Assembly: GCF_001436215.1 (NCBI RefSeq)
Contig: NZ_AYYP01000022.1
Coordinates: forward strand, 17,382-81,381
Length of the DNA: 64,000 bases
Reading direction: 5' to 3'
Source of the DNA: Ligilactobacillus agilis DSM 20509
GTDB taxonomy: Bacteria; Bacillota; Bacilli; Lactobacillales; Lactobacillaceae
Shown: in pieces, positions 45,714 through 53,783 of the stretch
Numbering within the stretch: position 1 is the first letter of the stretch
Layout of the letters: every line of letters starts with the position of its first letter
Translations under genes and position numbers: made by a program
Notes under the pieces: generated by a model
What the model was told of the DNA's origin: nothing
The model's database searches: none
The model's input: only the letters and a program-made list of their open reading frames with translations

Positions 45714-47966
45714 CTGCTAGAACTTAGTTTATTTTTAGCGGCACTAAGTGCGATTTCACTCAGTTTTTTATGGCTTAATTTCACATGGCTTGGTCTTAGT
45801 ATCTGGTTATTACTACTGGTTAGAATGGTTTGTTTGAAGCAACCACGAATTCTAATAGGGAACCTAGTATTTGCGCTGTGTTTTTCACTAAGTGTCATTA
45901 ACTTTCAAAGAAGTTTTCAAAGTAAAATTTATCCAAAGCAGACACCCATAACGGGGCAACTGCAGGTGTATGCTGATCAAACTAAGGTCAATGGCAATCT
46001 AGTGACGTTGGAAGCCTACTGTCCGCAGATAAAACAAAAGGTCCAAGCCTTTTACCAATTAAAGAATCAAGACCAGCAGCAATGGTGGCTTGAAAATCAG
46101 GCAAACTTGCAAGTTGACTTTACTGGTAAAATTAACGGAATTAATGTTCCTACGAACGAAAACGAATTTGATTACCGTCGTTTTTGTGAAACAAAGAAGA
46201 TTGCCAATTCGATTTATATTCAAGCAGCTAGTCCGCAGCCTGAGAAAAAACCAGGCTTAGTGGGGCAACTTCATGAGGTGCGCAGGAGGTTGATGCTTTA
46301 TTTTGCCCGCTTACCACAGCCGTTGGGAAATTACGCCGCGGTCTTATTGATAGGTTATCAACCCCAAGTCTTCGCTGATACCTTAGACCAAATTCGTAAT
46401 TTAGGGCTCTTATACCTATTTTGTCTATCGGGCATGCATGTTTTTTACCTGCTGTTAGTTATTAAGCGAATCTGTAGGTTAGTAAAACTAAGTCAAGAAG
46501 CTACTAATTTACTGACTTTATGTATCATTCCAATCTACGCCCTCCTGGGAGGAGCATCGTTAAGCCTATTAAGAGCAAGTGGGATGGTTTTTATAGCCAA
46601 TTTAATGAAATTGTTAGGGGTTCGGCCTTGGAATTCGTTGAATTCATGGTCACTAGTTGTGCTCGTCAATTTACTAGTTAATCCTGCAGTCGTCTTTAGT
46701 TTAGGTGCCCAGTTAAGTTACTTATTAACCTTGATGATTTTAATTGCCCCTAAGCTTAGTGATATTAAGTTAGGTGTTTATTTAAATCTACTTAGTTTAC
46801 CCTTAATCTTATGGCAAACATACAAGTGGAATTTACTGACGATGGCGCTGACTATTTTAATAATCCCCATTTTTGAATGGTTGATTTTACCAAGCGTAGT
46901 TTTGGGAACTATGTGTCATTGGTTAAGGCCGCTGTGCAACCAAGTTTTAACTGCTTGTAGCCTGGGTTTTGCCTTGTTAAAACGGCTGCCAATGGAAGTC
47001 GTTTTTGGAAAACCGCCGTTAACTATAGTTTGTTTTTGGCTAGGGTTAACGTTATTGCTATTGGTTAAACCAAAGAAAAGGTTAGTTATCTGTTTATTGC
47101 TGACCTATGGGTTAACCTTTATGATGATTCACTTGCCCCTTACAAGTGAAGTGGTTTATTTCGATGTAGGTCAAGGAGACGCAACCTTGATTAGAGATAA
47201 ATTTAACCGGACGGTGACGTTAATTGATACAGGTGGTAAGGTGGCATTTACCAAGGAAAAATGGCAAGTCCGGCAAAGTAAGACGGCGGGGCAGACCGTG
47301 ATTGCTAATTACTTATTGAGTAAAGGGGTCGGGCGGATTGATCAGCTGGTTTTGACTCACCAAGATAGTGATCACGTGGGTAATTTTCCGAGCCTAAGTC
47401 AAGTAATAACAATCAAGCAGATTTTTATTCCGGCCGGGATGGAGAAGTTACCTTCGTTTCAAGGGCGGGTGCGACAAGCAAGGTTAAGTCAAACTAAGAT
47501 TTGGCCGGTAACGGTTGGTAATTCCGCCACCTTAAGGCAAGTTAAACTGTTACACCCGTTTACGGCAGGAAAGGGAACCAATGAATGTTCGCTGGTTTTA
47601 TGGTACAATTTAAAACGGACTAGTTACTTGTTTATGGGAGATCTAGATCGTGCTAATGAGTTAGTGTTGCTAGCAAAGTATCCTAATTTAACTGCAACGG
47701 TCTTGAAGGTGGGCCACCATGGTAGCAAAACTTCATCTGATCCTAGGTTCATAGGCAAAATTAAGCCGCAGTTAGTGATTATTTCTGCGGGCAGACACAA
47801 TCGTTATGGTCACCCCCACCCAGAGACGCTTGCTACTTTGGCTGCGGCTAACATTCCCTATCGTTTGACAGCTCAGCGGGGGATGATAAAGATAGAGACC
47901 GATTTTTTCGGAACTAAGTTAGTCGATTTTGCCCAGCAGACAGGTACTAGTAGCTTTTTGGATTAG
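45714..47966 (+). CDS. comEC: ComEC/Rec2 DNA channel protein, probable CTG start
   Basis: Forms the membrane channel for single-stranded DNA uptake. About 750 residues: N-terminal membrane region, the competence domain with several spans, and a C-terminal metallo-beta-lactamase domain (VGQGDATLI, LTHQDSDHVGN, VGHHGSKTSSDP). The frame is open from 45702 with no ATG, GTG or TTG before ATG 45825, and that ATG lacks an SD. AGGAG at 45704-45708 is 5 nt before CTG 45714. From CTG, two hydrophobic segments precede ATG 45825, as ComEC proteins usually have. If the true start is 45825 the protein loses these. Confidence 0.85.
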   Translation: MLELSLFLAALSAISLSFLWLNFTWLGLSIWLLLLVRMVCLKQPRILIGNLVFALCFSLSVINFQRSFQSKIYPKQTPITGQLQVYADQTKVNGNLVTLEAYCPQIKQKVQAFYQLKNQDQQQWWLENQANLQVDFTGKINGINVPTNENEFDYRRFCETKKIANSIYIQAASPQPEKKPGLVGQLHEVRRRLMLYFARLPQPLGNYAAVLLIGYQPQVFADTLDQIRNLGLLYLFCLSGMHVFYLLLVIKRICRLVKLSQEATNLLTLCIIPIYALLGGASLSLLRASGMVFIANLMKLLGVRPWNSLNSWSLVVLVNLLVNPAVVFSLGAQLSYLLTLMILIAPKLSDIKLGVYLNLLSLPLILWQTYKWNLLTMALTILIIPIFEWLILPSVVLGTMCHWLRPLCNQVLTACSLGFALLKRLPMEVVFGKPPLTIVCFWLGLTLLLLVKPKKRLVICLLLTYGLTFMMIHLPLTSEVVYFDVGQGDATLIRDKFNRTVTLIDTGGKVAFTKEKWQVRQSKTAGQTVIANYLLSKGVGRIDQLVLTHQDSDHVGNFPSLSQVITIKQIFIPAGMEKLPSFQGRVRQARLSQTKIWPVTVGNSATLRQVKLLHPFTAGKGTNECSLVLWYNLKRTSYLFMGDLDRANELVLLAKYPNLTATVLKVGHHGSKTSSDPRFIGKIKPQLVIISAGRHNRYGHPHPETLATLAAANIPYRLTAQRGMIKIETDFFGTKLVDFAQQTGTSSFLD

Positions 47967-47996
47967 ATTTTAAATTAAAAGAAAGTTGATATTTTG

Positions 47997-49019
47997 ATGA
48001 AAGTAAGTGAATTGGAAAAAAAGCTAGCTCAAGGTGAGTGTGCGCCGGTTTACCTAGTTTTAGGTGCCGAGGAATATAGCATTAACCAAGCCAAAGAAGC
48101 TTTTTTAAAATTAGTTCCTAAAGAAGAGCGGGAGTTTAACGTGGGGGCCTACGACATGGAGACGACGCCTTTAGTTGAAGCTTTGAACGACGCTTTAGAG
48201 ATTCCATTTTTTGGCGATAAGAGGTTGGTTTTTGTTAAGCGCCCCTTATTTTTGACGGCTGAGAGTAAAAAAAGTAAGGTAGAGCATGATATAGATGGGC
48301 TAATGAACTATTTAGATAATCCGGAGCCAACTACTGTCTTAGTATTTTTAGCCCCTTATGTTAAGTTAGACGAGCGTAAAAAGGTTACGAAGAAATTAAA
48401 AAAGGCCGCGGTACTAGTTGATGCAGCGCCTGCAAGTGAGGGTGAAATTCGTCAAAGGTTAAAAGAAGAATTACAAGCAAAGGGATATACAATTACTGCT
48501 GAGGCGCTTGAAGAATTGCTTGTGCGTACGGATGCTAATTTGACCCGGATAATGGCTGAATTACCCAAGTTGACCTTGTTAGCAATGGAAACAAGAGAAA
48601 TTACGGTAGCTCAAGTTGAGCGGATGGTAACTCGGTCACTAGAACAAAATGTTTTTAAACTAGTTGATTTAGTGCTAGCTAAAAAAGTTCAGGCAGCCTT
48701 AGGTTTATACCATGACTTGCTAGAGCAAAAAGAAGAGCCGTTAAAGTTAAATGCGATTTTGCTAGGGCAATTTAGGTTGTTAATCCAAATTCAAGTCCTC
48801 GCTGCTAAAGGTTACGCACAAGGAAACATCGCGCAAGTATTAAAGGCGCACCCATACCGGGTAAAGATTGCCTTAAGAAACATTAGGCAGTATCGGTTTG
48901 CCCTAAAAGATTTAGCCAGCGCCTATTTAGGGTTAGTTGCAGTGGAAAAGAAGCTTAAATCAACCCAACAGGAAGCGGAGCTATTGTTTCAACTGTTTAT
49001 GTTGGAATATGTAAAATAA
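47997..49019 (+). CDS. holA: DNA polymerase III subunit delta
   Basis: Clamp-loader wrench subunit, 340 residues from ATG 47997 (TTG 47994 adjoins). The N-terminal nucleotide-binding-like domain has YLVLGAEEYSINQAK and PFFGDKRLVFVKRP. The helical C-terminus matches the family (VFKLVDLVLAKK, LLGQFRLLIQI). Nothing suggests a fused gamma/tau. It follows comEC, as in Bacillus, and shares a bidirectional terminator with rpsT. Confidence 0.95.
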   Translation: MKVSELEKKLAQGECAPVYLVLGAEEYSINQAKEAFLKLVPKEEREFNVGAYDMETTPLVEALNDALEIPFFGDKRLVFVKRPLFLTAESKKSKVEHDIDGLMNYLDNPEPTTVLVFLAPYVKLDERKKVTKKLKKAAVLVDAAPASEGEIRQRLKEELQAKGYTITAEALEELLVRTDANLTRIMAELPKLTLLAMETREITVAQVERMVTRSLEQNVFKLVDLVLAKKVQAALGLYHDLLEQKEEPLKLNAILLGQFRLLIQIQVLAAKGYAQGNIAQVLKAHPYRVKIALRNIRQYRFALKDLASAYLGLVAVEKKLKSTQQEAELLFQLFMLEYVK

Positions 49020-49052
49020 AAAAAGCTAGGAACATTCGTTCCTAGCTTTTTT
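49019..49052. terminator. Bidirectional terminator between holA and rpsT
   Basis: AAGCTAGGAAC (49023-49033) with GTTCCTAGCTT (49038-49048), flanked by A-run and T-run, serving convergent genes. Confidence 0.9.
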
Positions 49053-49060
49053 ATGCTTTC

Positions 49061-49315
49061 TTACTTGGCTAAGCGAGCAGCCATACGTGACTTGTCACGA
49101 GCAGCCTTGTTAGCCTTGATAAGACCCTTTGATAAGGCCTTGTCAACTGCAGAAACAGCAGCACGGTATAATTCTTCCGTGTTTTCTGCACCAGCAGTCT
49201 TAGCTTTTTCGAATTTCTTGATAGCAGTACGCATTTGACTTAATTGTGCTGAGTTTTTTGCGTTAGCTTTTTCGTTTGTTCTTACACGTTCGATAGCGGA
49301 TTTAATAATTGGCAT
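49061..49315 (-). CDS. rpsT: 30S ribosomal protein S20
   Basis: 84 residues, highly basic, starting [11 protein letters not shown] at ATG 49315, 7 nt after GGAGGTG. An upstream frame to 49366 is not translated by SD criteria. bS20 binds 16S rRNA early in small-subunit assembly. [18 protein letters not shown] and the C-terminal [22 protein letters not shown] are family-typical. Transcribed from a TTGCAT-17-TATAAT minus-strand promoter (49375-49403), and divergent from rpsO. Confidence 0.97.
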   Translation of the reverse strand: MPIIKSAIERVRTNEKANAKNSAQLSQMRTAIKKFEKAKTAGAENTEELYRAAVSAVDKALSKGLIKANKAARDKSRMAARLAK

Positions 49316-49374
49316 CAATTTCACCTCCGGTAAATGATTCCGAAACGGTATCATATAAATTTTCAACAGTAATC

Positions 49375-49403
49375 ATTATACAAGAGGCATGAAAACAATG
49401 CAA
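49375..49403 (-). promoter_or_regulatory. Sigma-A promoter of rpsT
   Basis: Minus strand: TTGCAT (plus 49398-49403) and TATAAT (plus 49375-49380), spaced 17 nt. Confidence 0.75.
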
Positions 49404-49420
49404 TAAAAAAATACGATAAG

Positions 49421-49442
49421 TGTCAAGAAAATTTCCTTGACA
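49421..49442. repeat. Interrupted palindrome between rpsT and rpsO
   Basis: Perfect 7-bp arms TGTCAAG and CTTGACA (49421-49427, 49436-49442) separated by 8 nt, lying between the divergent rpsT and rpsO promoters. Possible operator. Confidence 0.7.
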
Positions 49443-49462
49443 TCAGATTGTCAATTTAAAGC

Positions 49463-49491
49463 TTGTAATTTAATTACTAATCTAGTAAAAT
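49463..49491 (+). promoter_or_regulatory. Sigma-A promoter of rpsO
   Basis: TTGTAA (49463-49468) and TAAAAT (49486-49491), spaced 17 nt. The leader is about 95 nt. Confidence 0.7.
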
Positions 49492-49514
49492 TATTAGGTA
49501 CGGTAAAAAAGTAC

Positions 49515-49585
49515 TAGACCCCTAACTTAGTTTGGCGACGACACCGACGACTTACTCGGTTTGGGGCAACATTTTGAAAGGTGGA
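49515..49585 (+). promoter_or_regulatory. Structured rpsO leader, candidate S15 autoregulatory RNA
   Basis: CCCC (49519-49522) pairs with GGGG (49563-49566), enclosing ACCGA (49543-49547) with TCGGT (49556-49560). The fold lies just before the SD. S15 leaders in other bacteria bind S15 through such junctions; function here is inferred. Confidence 0.45.
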
Positions 49586-49592
49586 TAAAATT

Positions 49593-49847
49593 ATGACAAA
49601 AAGTGAAATCATGGCAAAGTATGCTCGTCACGAAGGTGACACAGGTTCAGCAGAAGTACAAATTGCTTTATTAACAGCTGACATCAACAAGTTAAACGAA
49701 CACATTCGTCAACACAAGAAGGACTTCGCTTCACAACGTGGTTTGATGAAGAAGATTGGTCACCGTCGTAACTTATTAGCATACTTACGTAAGACTGACG
49801 TACAACGTTACCGTGAATTAATCAAGAGCTTAGGTTTACGTCGTTAA
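49593..49847 (+). CDS. rpsO: 30S ribosomal protein S15
   Basis: Binds the central domain of 16S rRNA and bridges to 23S. From ATG 49593 it has 84 residues, with AAAGGTGG 8 nt upstream. [43 protein letters not shown] and the C-terminal LIKSLGLRR are canonical. The N-terminus is about 5-6 residues shorter than most relatives (YARHEG starts at residue 10); GTG 49581 lies inside the SD and is unlikely. Confidence 0.96.
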   Translation: MTKSEIMAKYARHEGDTGSAEVQIALLTADINKLNEHIRQHKKDFASQRGLMKKIGHRRNLLAYLRKTDVQRYRELIKSLGLRR

Positions 49848-49857
49848 TAAAATTTTT

Positions 49858-49892
49858 AAGGCAGCAGGGTCTAATGGCTTTGCTGCCTTTTT
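49858..49892 (+). terminator. Terminator after rpsO
   Basis: AAGGCAGCA (49858-49866) with TGCTGCCTT (49881-49889), T-run. Confidence 0.92.
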
Positions 49893-49923
49893 AATTGAGA
49901 AAATCGCTTATTAGTTAAGAATA

Positions 49924-49932
49924 TGGTATAAT
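49924..49932 (+). promoter_or_regulatory. Extended -10 promoter of dapA
   Basis: TGGTATAAT; no clear -35. The leader to dapA is about 90 nt and has nested hairpins at 49962-49998. Confidence 0.65.
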
Positions 49933-49961
49933 TAACCTTCAGTGATATACGAATAAGCGAC

Positions 49962-49998
49962 TTTCTCACAAGCACGTCATTACTGACGATTTGAGAAA
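49962..49998 (+). other. Nested hairpin in the dapA leader
   Basis: Outer TTTCTCA (49962-49968) pairs with TGAGAAA (49992-49998); inner CGTCA (49975-49979) pairs with TGACG (49984-49988). Not a terminator (no T-run) and not recognisable as a lysine riboswitch. Confidence 0.6.
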
Positions 49999-50028
49999 AT
50001 AGCAAGTAAAGCTAAGGAAGGTAACGAG

Positions 50029-50901
50029 ATGAAGTTTGACAATACAGAAATTTTAACCGCAATGGTTACTCCCTTTGATGAAAAGGGTGAACTTAGTTTA
50101 ACAAGATTGGAGAAATTAATTAATCATTTATTGGCTACAGGTACTGAAGGGTTATTAGTAAATGGGACGACGGGTGAAGGCCCAACCCTAGAACATGATG
50201 AAAAGCTAGCCTTAATCAAAGCAGCGGCTAAAATTATTGCTGGCCGGGTACCATTGATGGTTGGCACTGGTTCCAATAATACTAAGCAGACAATCGCCTT
50301 TACCAAGGAAGTAGCTGCTATTGAGGGTGTAGATGCAGCCTTAGTGGTAGTTCCTTACTATAATAAGCCCAACCAAAAGGGGATGATTGCCCACTTTGAA
50401 GCCGTGGCTGACGCGAGTGATTTACCAATTTTTATCTACAATATTCCTGGCAGGACTGGAGTGACAATGGAAGTTGCTACCGTAGCCAAATTGGCACAGC
50501 ATCCTAATATCATTGGAATTAAGGATTGCACGGGCAATGTGGGGTTAGCTAAGTTAGTAGAACAAACTCCGGCTGACTTTTTAGTTTACTCAGGAGAAGA
50601 TGCTGATGCGTTGGCTGCTAAAGCAGTAGGGGCTCAGGGAATTATTTCTGTGGCGAGCCACATTTATGGCTTAGAAATGCAAGCAATGTATCAAGCTCTA
50701 GCTAAGGGTAATTTAGCGGAAGCAGCTAGTTTGATGAGGGCTTTAACACCTAAGATGGAAACTCTTTTCTCTTATCCATCACCAACCCCTGTCAAAGCTG
50801 CGCTAAATCATCTTGGCATTGAGGTGGGAGCGACACGCTTACCATTACTAGCTTTGAATGACGTTGAAACAAAAGAAGTATTAGCAAAATTAGAACTCTA
50901 A
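50029..50901 (+). CDS. dapA: 4-hydroxy-tetrahydrodipicolinate synthase
   Basis: Condenses aspartate semialdehyde with pyruvate, the committed step of lysine and mDAP synthesis. 290 residues. K165 in GIKDCTGN is the Schiff-base lysine. VNGTTGEGPTL supplies the catalytic Thr, and YNIPGRTG the Tyr and Arg. Supports, with dapF and the mDAP-type MurE, an in-house mDAP route. It is followed by rnjB after 13 nt (AAGGAGGG SD), as in many Gram-positives. Confidence 0.96.
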   Translation: MKFDNTEILTAMVTPFDEKGELSLTRLEKLINHLLATGTEGLLVNGTTGEGPTLEHDEKLALIKAAAKIIAGRVPLMVGTGSNNTKQTIAFTKEVAAIEGVDAALVVVPYYNKPNQKGMIAHFEAVADASDLPIFIYNIPGRTGVTMEVATVAKLAQHPNIIGIKDCTGNVGLAKLVEQTPADFLVYSGEDADALAAKAVGAQGIISVASHIYGLEMQAMYQALAKGNLAEAASLMRALTPKMETLFSYPSPTPVKAALNHLGIEVGATRLPLLALNDVETKEVLAKLEL

Positions 50902-50914
50902 AAGGAGGGTTATG

Positions 50915-52612
50915 ATGGCGAATATAAAGATAATCCCTTTAGGCGGGGTACGTGAAAATGCTAAAAACATGTACGCTGTCGAGGTAGCCGATAGTATTTT
51001 TATCTTGGATTGCGGGTTAAAATATCCCGAAAATGAATTATTAGGGATTGACATTGTGATTCCAGATTTTACCTATCTGCGTGAAAATGCTAATAAGATT
51101 GTGGGGGTCTTTTTAACCCACGGACACGCTGATGCAATCGGTGCTTTACCATATTTTGTGTCTGAATTTAATGTGCCTGTATTTGGTTCCGAGTTGACAA
51201 TCGCATTGGCTAAGATTGCCTGCGAAAACGAAGAGCAAGCACGTAAGTTTAAAGATTTCCACATTATTAATGCGGAAACAGAGATTGATTTTACCAGTGC
51301 AACGGTATCCTTTTTCAAAACGACGCACTCAATCCCTGAATCATTGGGGATTGTCCTCAAAACGACTGAGGGAAATATCGTTTATACCGGTGACTTTAAG
51401 TTTGATCAGACTGCAACGCGGGGCTATCAAACGGATTTAGGTCGACTGGCTTCGCTAGGACAAGAAGGGGTATTGGCCCTCTTAAGTGATTCCGCCAACG
51501 CTGAAAATCCTAAGGAAATCGTTAATGAACACGAAATCTATGATTTCATCAGTGAAACCTTTGAATACCGGCGGGGTAGAATTATTGTGGCCTGTGTAGC
51601 ATCTAACATTTTGCGGGTGCAACAAATTTTTGACGCGGCTGCAGCTAATGAACGCAAGGTCGCTTTAACAGGACATGACGTTGAAAAAGTGGTTAGAACT
51701 GCTATGAAACGGGGCAAGTTAACCTTACCGACCGATGACATTTTAGTTAGTCTAGACGAAATTAAGAAATTACCTGATGAACAGGTGGTTATCTTAGAAA
51801 CGGGGCGTTCGGGTGAGCCGTTAAAATCATTGCAAAAAATGGCTTTAGGCCGGCATCGCCATATCAACATCCATGAAGGCGACCTGGTGTTTATCACCAC
51901 TACTCCTTCTCACGCAGTAGAAACAATGGTGGCTAAGACCCGGGATATGATTTACCGTGCTGGCGGGGACGTCAAGGCAATTTCTGATGAATTTAACTCC
52001 TCTGGTCACGCAAGCCGAAATGATTTGCAACTGTTGTTAAACTTATTGCACCCACAATATCTTATCCCAGTCCAAGGTGAGTACCGCTTGCTAGCAGCTA
52101 ACGCGCAATGGGCAAGAGAACTGGGGATGGCTGCTGAAAACATCTTCATCCTAGCTAAGGGTGACGTTGCTGAGTATAGTAATGGCAAGATGCTAGTAGT
52201 TGGCTCTGTTGAGGCCGGTAATACCATGATTGATGGTTTAGGTGTAGGGGATATCGGTAATATTGTCTTACGTGATCGCAAGATTTTATCAGAAGATGGT
52301 ATTTTTATTGCGGTAGTAACGATTGACCGGCGCAAGAAAAAGATTGTCGACAGTCCTAAAATTACCTCACGCGGCTTTGTTTACGTTAAGACTAGCCGCG
52401 ACTTAATGGCAGAAAGTGCTGAAATTGTGACCAAGGTTGTGCAAAGTAATTTAGATAATAAGGAGTTTGATTGGAGTCATTTAAAGCAAGATGTGCGGGA
52501 ACAATTAAATCACTTCTTATATGAGCAAACCAAGCGGCACCCTGTGATTTTGCCGGTAATTATGGAAATTAACCAATATCACGGTCATAAAAAAGCTAAG
52601 AATAAGAATTAA
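50915..52612 (+). CDS. rnjB: Ribonuclease J2
   Basis: Metallo-beta-lactamase/beta-CASP protein paralogous to RNase J1 (30535-32211). 565 residues from ATG 50915 (SD AAGGAGGG 5 nt upstream). The zinc motif is HGHADAIG, with Ala where J1 has the last His (HGHEDHIG). The beta-CASP GHASRNDLQ also differs from J1's GHGGQEEQ. RNase J2 proteins are known to be weak or structural partners of J1, consistent with these losses. Follows dapA and probably shares its transcript. Confidence 0.94.
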   Translation: MANIKIIPLGGVRENAKNMYAVEVADSIFILDCGLKYPENELLGIDIVIPDFTYLRENANKIVGVFLTHGHADAIGALPYFVSEFNVPVFGSELTIALAKIACENEEQARKFKDFHIINAETEIDFTSATVSFFKTTHSIPESLGIVLKTTEGNIVYTGDFKFDQTATRGYQTDLGRLASLGQEGVLALLSDSANAENPKEIVNEHEIYDFISETFEYRRGRIIVACVASNILRVQQIFDAAAANERKVALTGHDVEKVVRTAMKRGKLTLPTDDILVSLDEIKKLPDEQVVILETGRSGEPLKSLQKMALGRHRHINIHEGDLVFITTTPSHAVETMVAKTRDMIYRAGGDVKAISDEFNSSGHASRNDLQLLLNLLHPQYLIPVQGEYRLLAANAQWARELGMAAENIFILAKGDVAEYSNGKMLVVGSVEAGNTMIDGLGVGDIGNIVLRDRKILSEDGIFIAVVTIDRRKKKIVDSPKITSRGFVYVKTSRDLMAESAEIVTKVVQSNLDNKEFDWSHLKQDVREQLNHFLYEQTKRHPVILPVIMEINQYHGHKKAKNKN

Positions 52613-52620
52613 TTAACTGC

Positions 52621-52670
52621 AAAGCTGTGGTAAAAGCGGGTAAGGTACCTTCGTTTTTATCGCAGCTTTA
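52621..52670 (+). terminator. Probable terminator after rnjB
   Basis: AAAGCTG (52621 region) pairs with CAGCTTT (52663-52669) around an AAGGTACCTT inner stem. The T-tail is short. Confidence 0.6.
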
Positions 52671-52681
52671 TTGTCAAAGGG

Positions 52682-53578
52682 GTGAGTGCGATTAGTATTA
52701 GTGAATTTGAACAGGCGCAAACCTGTTATGAAAAGAAGGATTACCTTAAGGCCAAACAAATTTTGAGTAAGCTATATTTGCAAAAGCAAACCTTGCGGAC
52801 CAATTATATGTTATTTCAAACCTTAGTGGCTACCGCCGATTACAGCGCGGCCTATCAATTAGCAAGTGATTATTTAAACGATTATTTAGCTAGAAATGGG
52901 TGGTTTAAACAGTACCTCCAAGTCGGGGTCAAGGGCGGGCAAAATATTAAGTTATGGCAGCTAGTTAGCCAAATAAGCCCCTACCTTAATGAGGCTGAAC
53001 AAACGCTAGTGGTAAAAACGCTCCTTGAAACTGGAGAAGATACTCAGTTAAGTAAAAGTTTTAGTCACCTAGGGGCCTTTGAGTTAAAGCAACAAAGAAG
53101 AATATATCAAGATGCCTATAGTTTAGCCAAGGAGGTCTGGCTACAAGGTGTGATTCCGATTTTAGTCGACCAAGATGTGCACCCTCTAATTAGAAATACG
53201 GCCTTGAGTGATTTACAAAAACTAGCTTACTCCAAGCCGGTTAAAATTAGAACCTTCTTTGAAGAGGAACTAGAATTAGTTCCAAGCCAGTTAGTAGCAT
53301 TTGAAGATGATCCGGCAGTTCAAGCACAAGAGCAGTTGTTTGCAAAAAAAGTCAATGAAGGTAAGTTAGATGCGCTTTGGCAGCAGGCGGAATTAAAATT
53401 AGTATTAATGCTGCTATATCCTGACTTTACCAAGGCTAAAAACTTGCTAGGAGACTACCAACAATGGTATTATCTGTTAGTGGACGAAAATAGTAAGGCT
53501 ACGCTTGAAAAACAAGTAATGATACTAAGGAAAAAGGTCGAGAAAAGTTTAGCCACTTGGGAAAAAGCCTGGCAGTAA
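52682..53578 (+). CDS. TPR-type protein of unknown function
   Basis: 298 residues with TPR-like helical repeats in the first half (EQAQTCYEKKDYLKAKQILSK, ATADYSAAYQLASDYLNDYL) and a charged helical second half. No enzymatic motif; function unknown. It sits between rnjB and tuf. The start is doubtful: GTG 52682 lies within the AAAGGGGTGA SD-like sequence, and the best-spaced codon after that SD is ATT 52691. TPR regions suggest a scaffold role. Confidence 0.78.
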   Translation: MSAISISEFEQAQTCYEKKDYLKAKQILSKLYLQKQTLRTNYMLFQTLVATADYSAAYQLASDYLNDYLARNGWFKQYLQVGVKGGQNIKLWQLVSQISPYLNEAEQTLVVKTLLETGEDTQLSKSFSHLGAFELKQQRRIYQDAYSLAKEVWLQGVIPILVDQDVHPLIRNTALSDLQKLAYSKPVKIRTFFEEELELVPSQLVAFEDDPAVQAQEQLFAKKVNEGKLDALWQQAELKLVLMLLYPDFTKAKNLLGDYQQWYYLLVDENSKATLEKQVMILRKKVEKSLATWEKAWQ

Positions 53579-53607
53579 TTTTTTTCAACAAATTTTTCAT
53601 TTAAGTA

Positions 53608-53636
53608 TTTACAAAGTTAATTAGCCTCTATATAAT
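53608..53636 (+). promoter_or_regulatory. Sigma-A promoter P1 of tuf
   Basis: TTTACA (53608-53613) and TATAAT (53631-53636), spaced 17 nt. The leader contains hairpin CTTTCTTA/TAAGAAAG (53650-53680). Confidence 0.8.
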
Positions 53637-53683
53637 AGTTCAAGGAATTCTTTCTTAACGAGCTAAGCTAGCTAAGAAAGGCT

Positions 53684-53711
53684 TGGTTTTCTCTTAGGAA
53701 AGTAGTATAAT
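53684..53711 (+). promoter_or_regulatory. Sigma-A promoter P2 of tuf
   Basis: TTGGTT (53684-53689) and TATAAT (53706-53711), spaced 16 nt, downstream of P1. Confidence 0.6.
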
Positions 53712-53783
53712 AAAAATTAAAGGATTATCGTCAATTTTGATATTGAGGGTATTTCTTGCAAAATATCAGGAGGTTCGTTTTAA

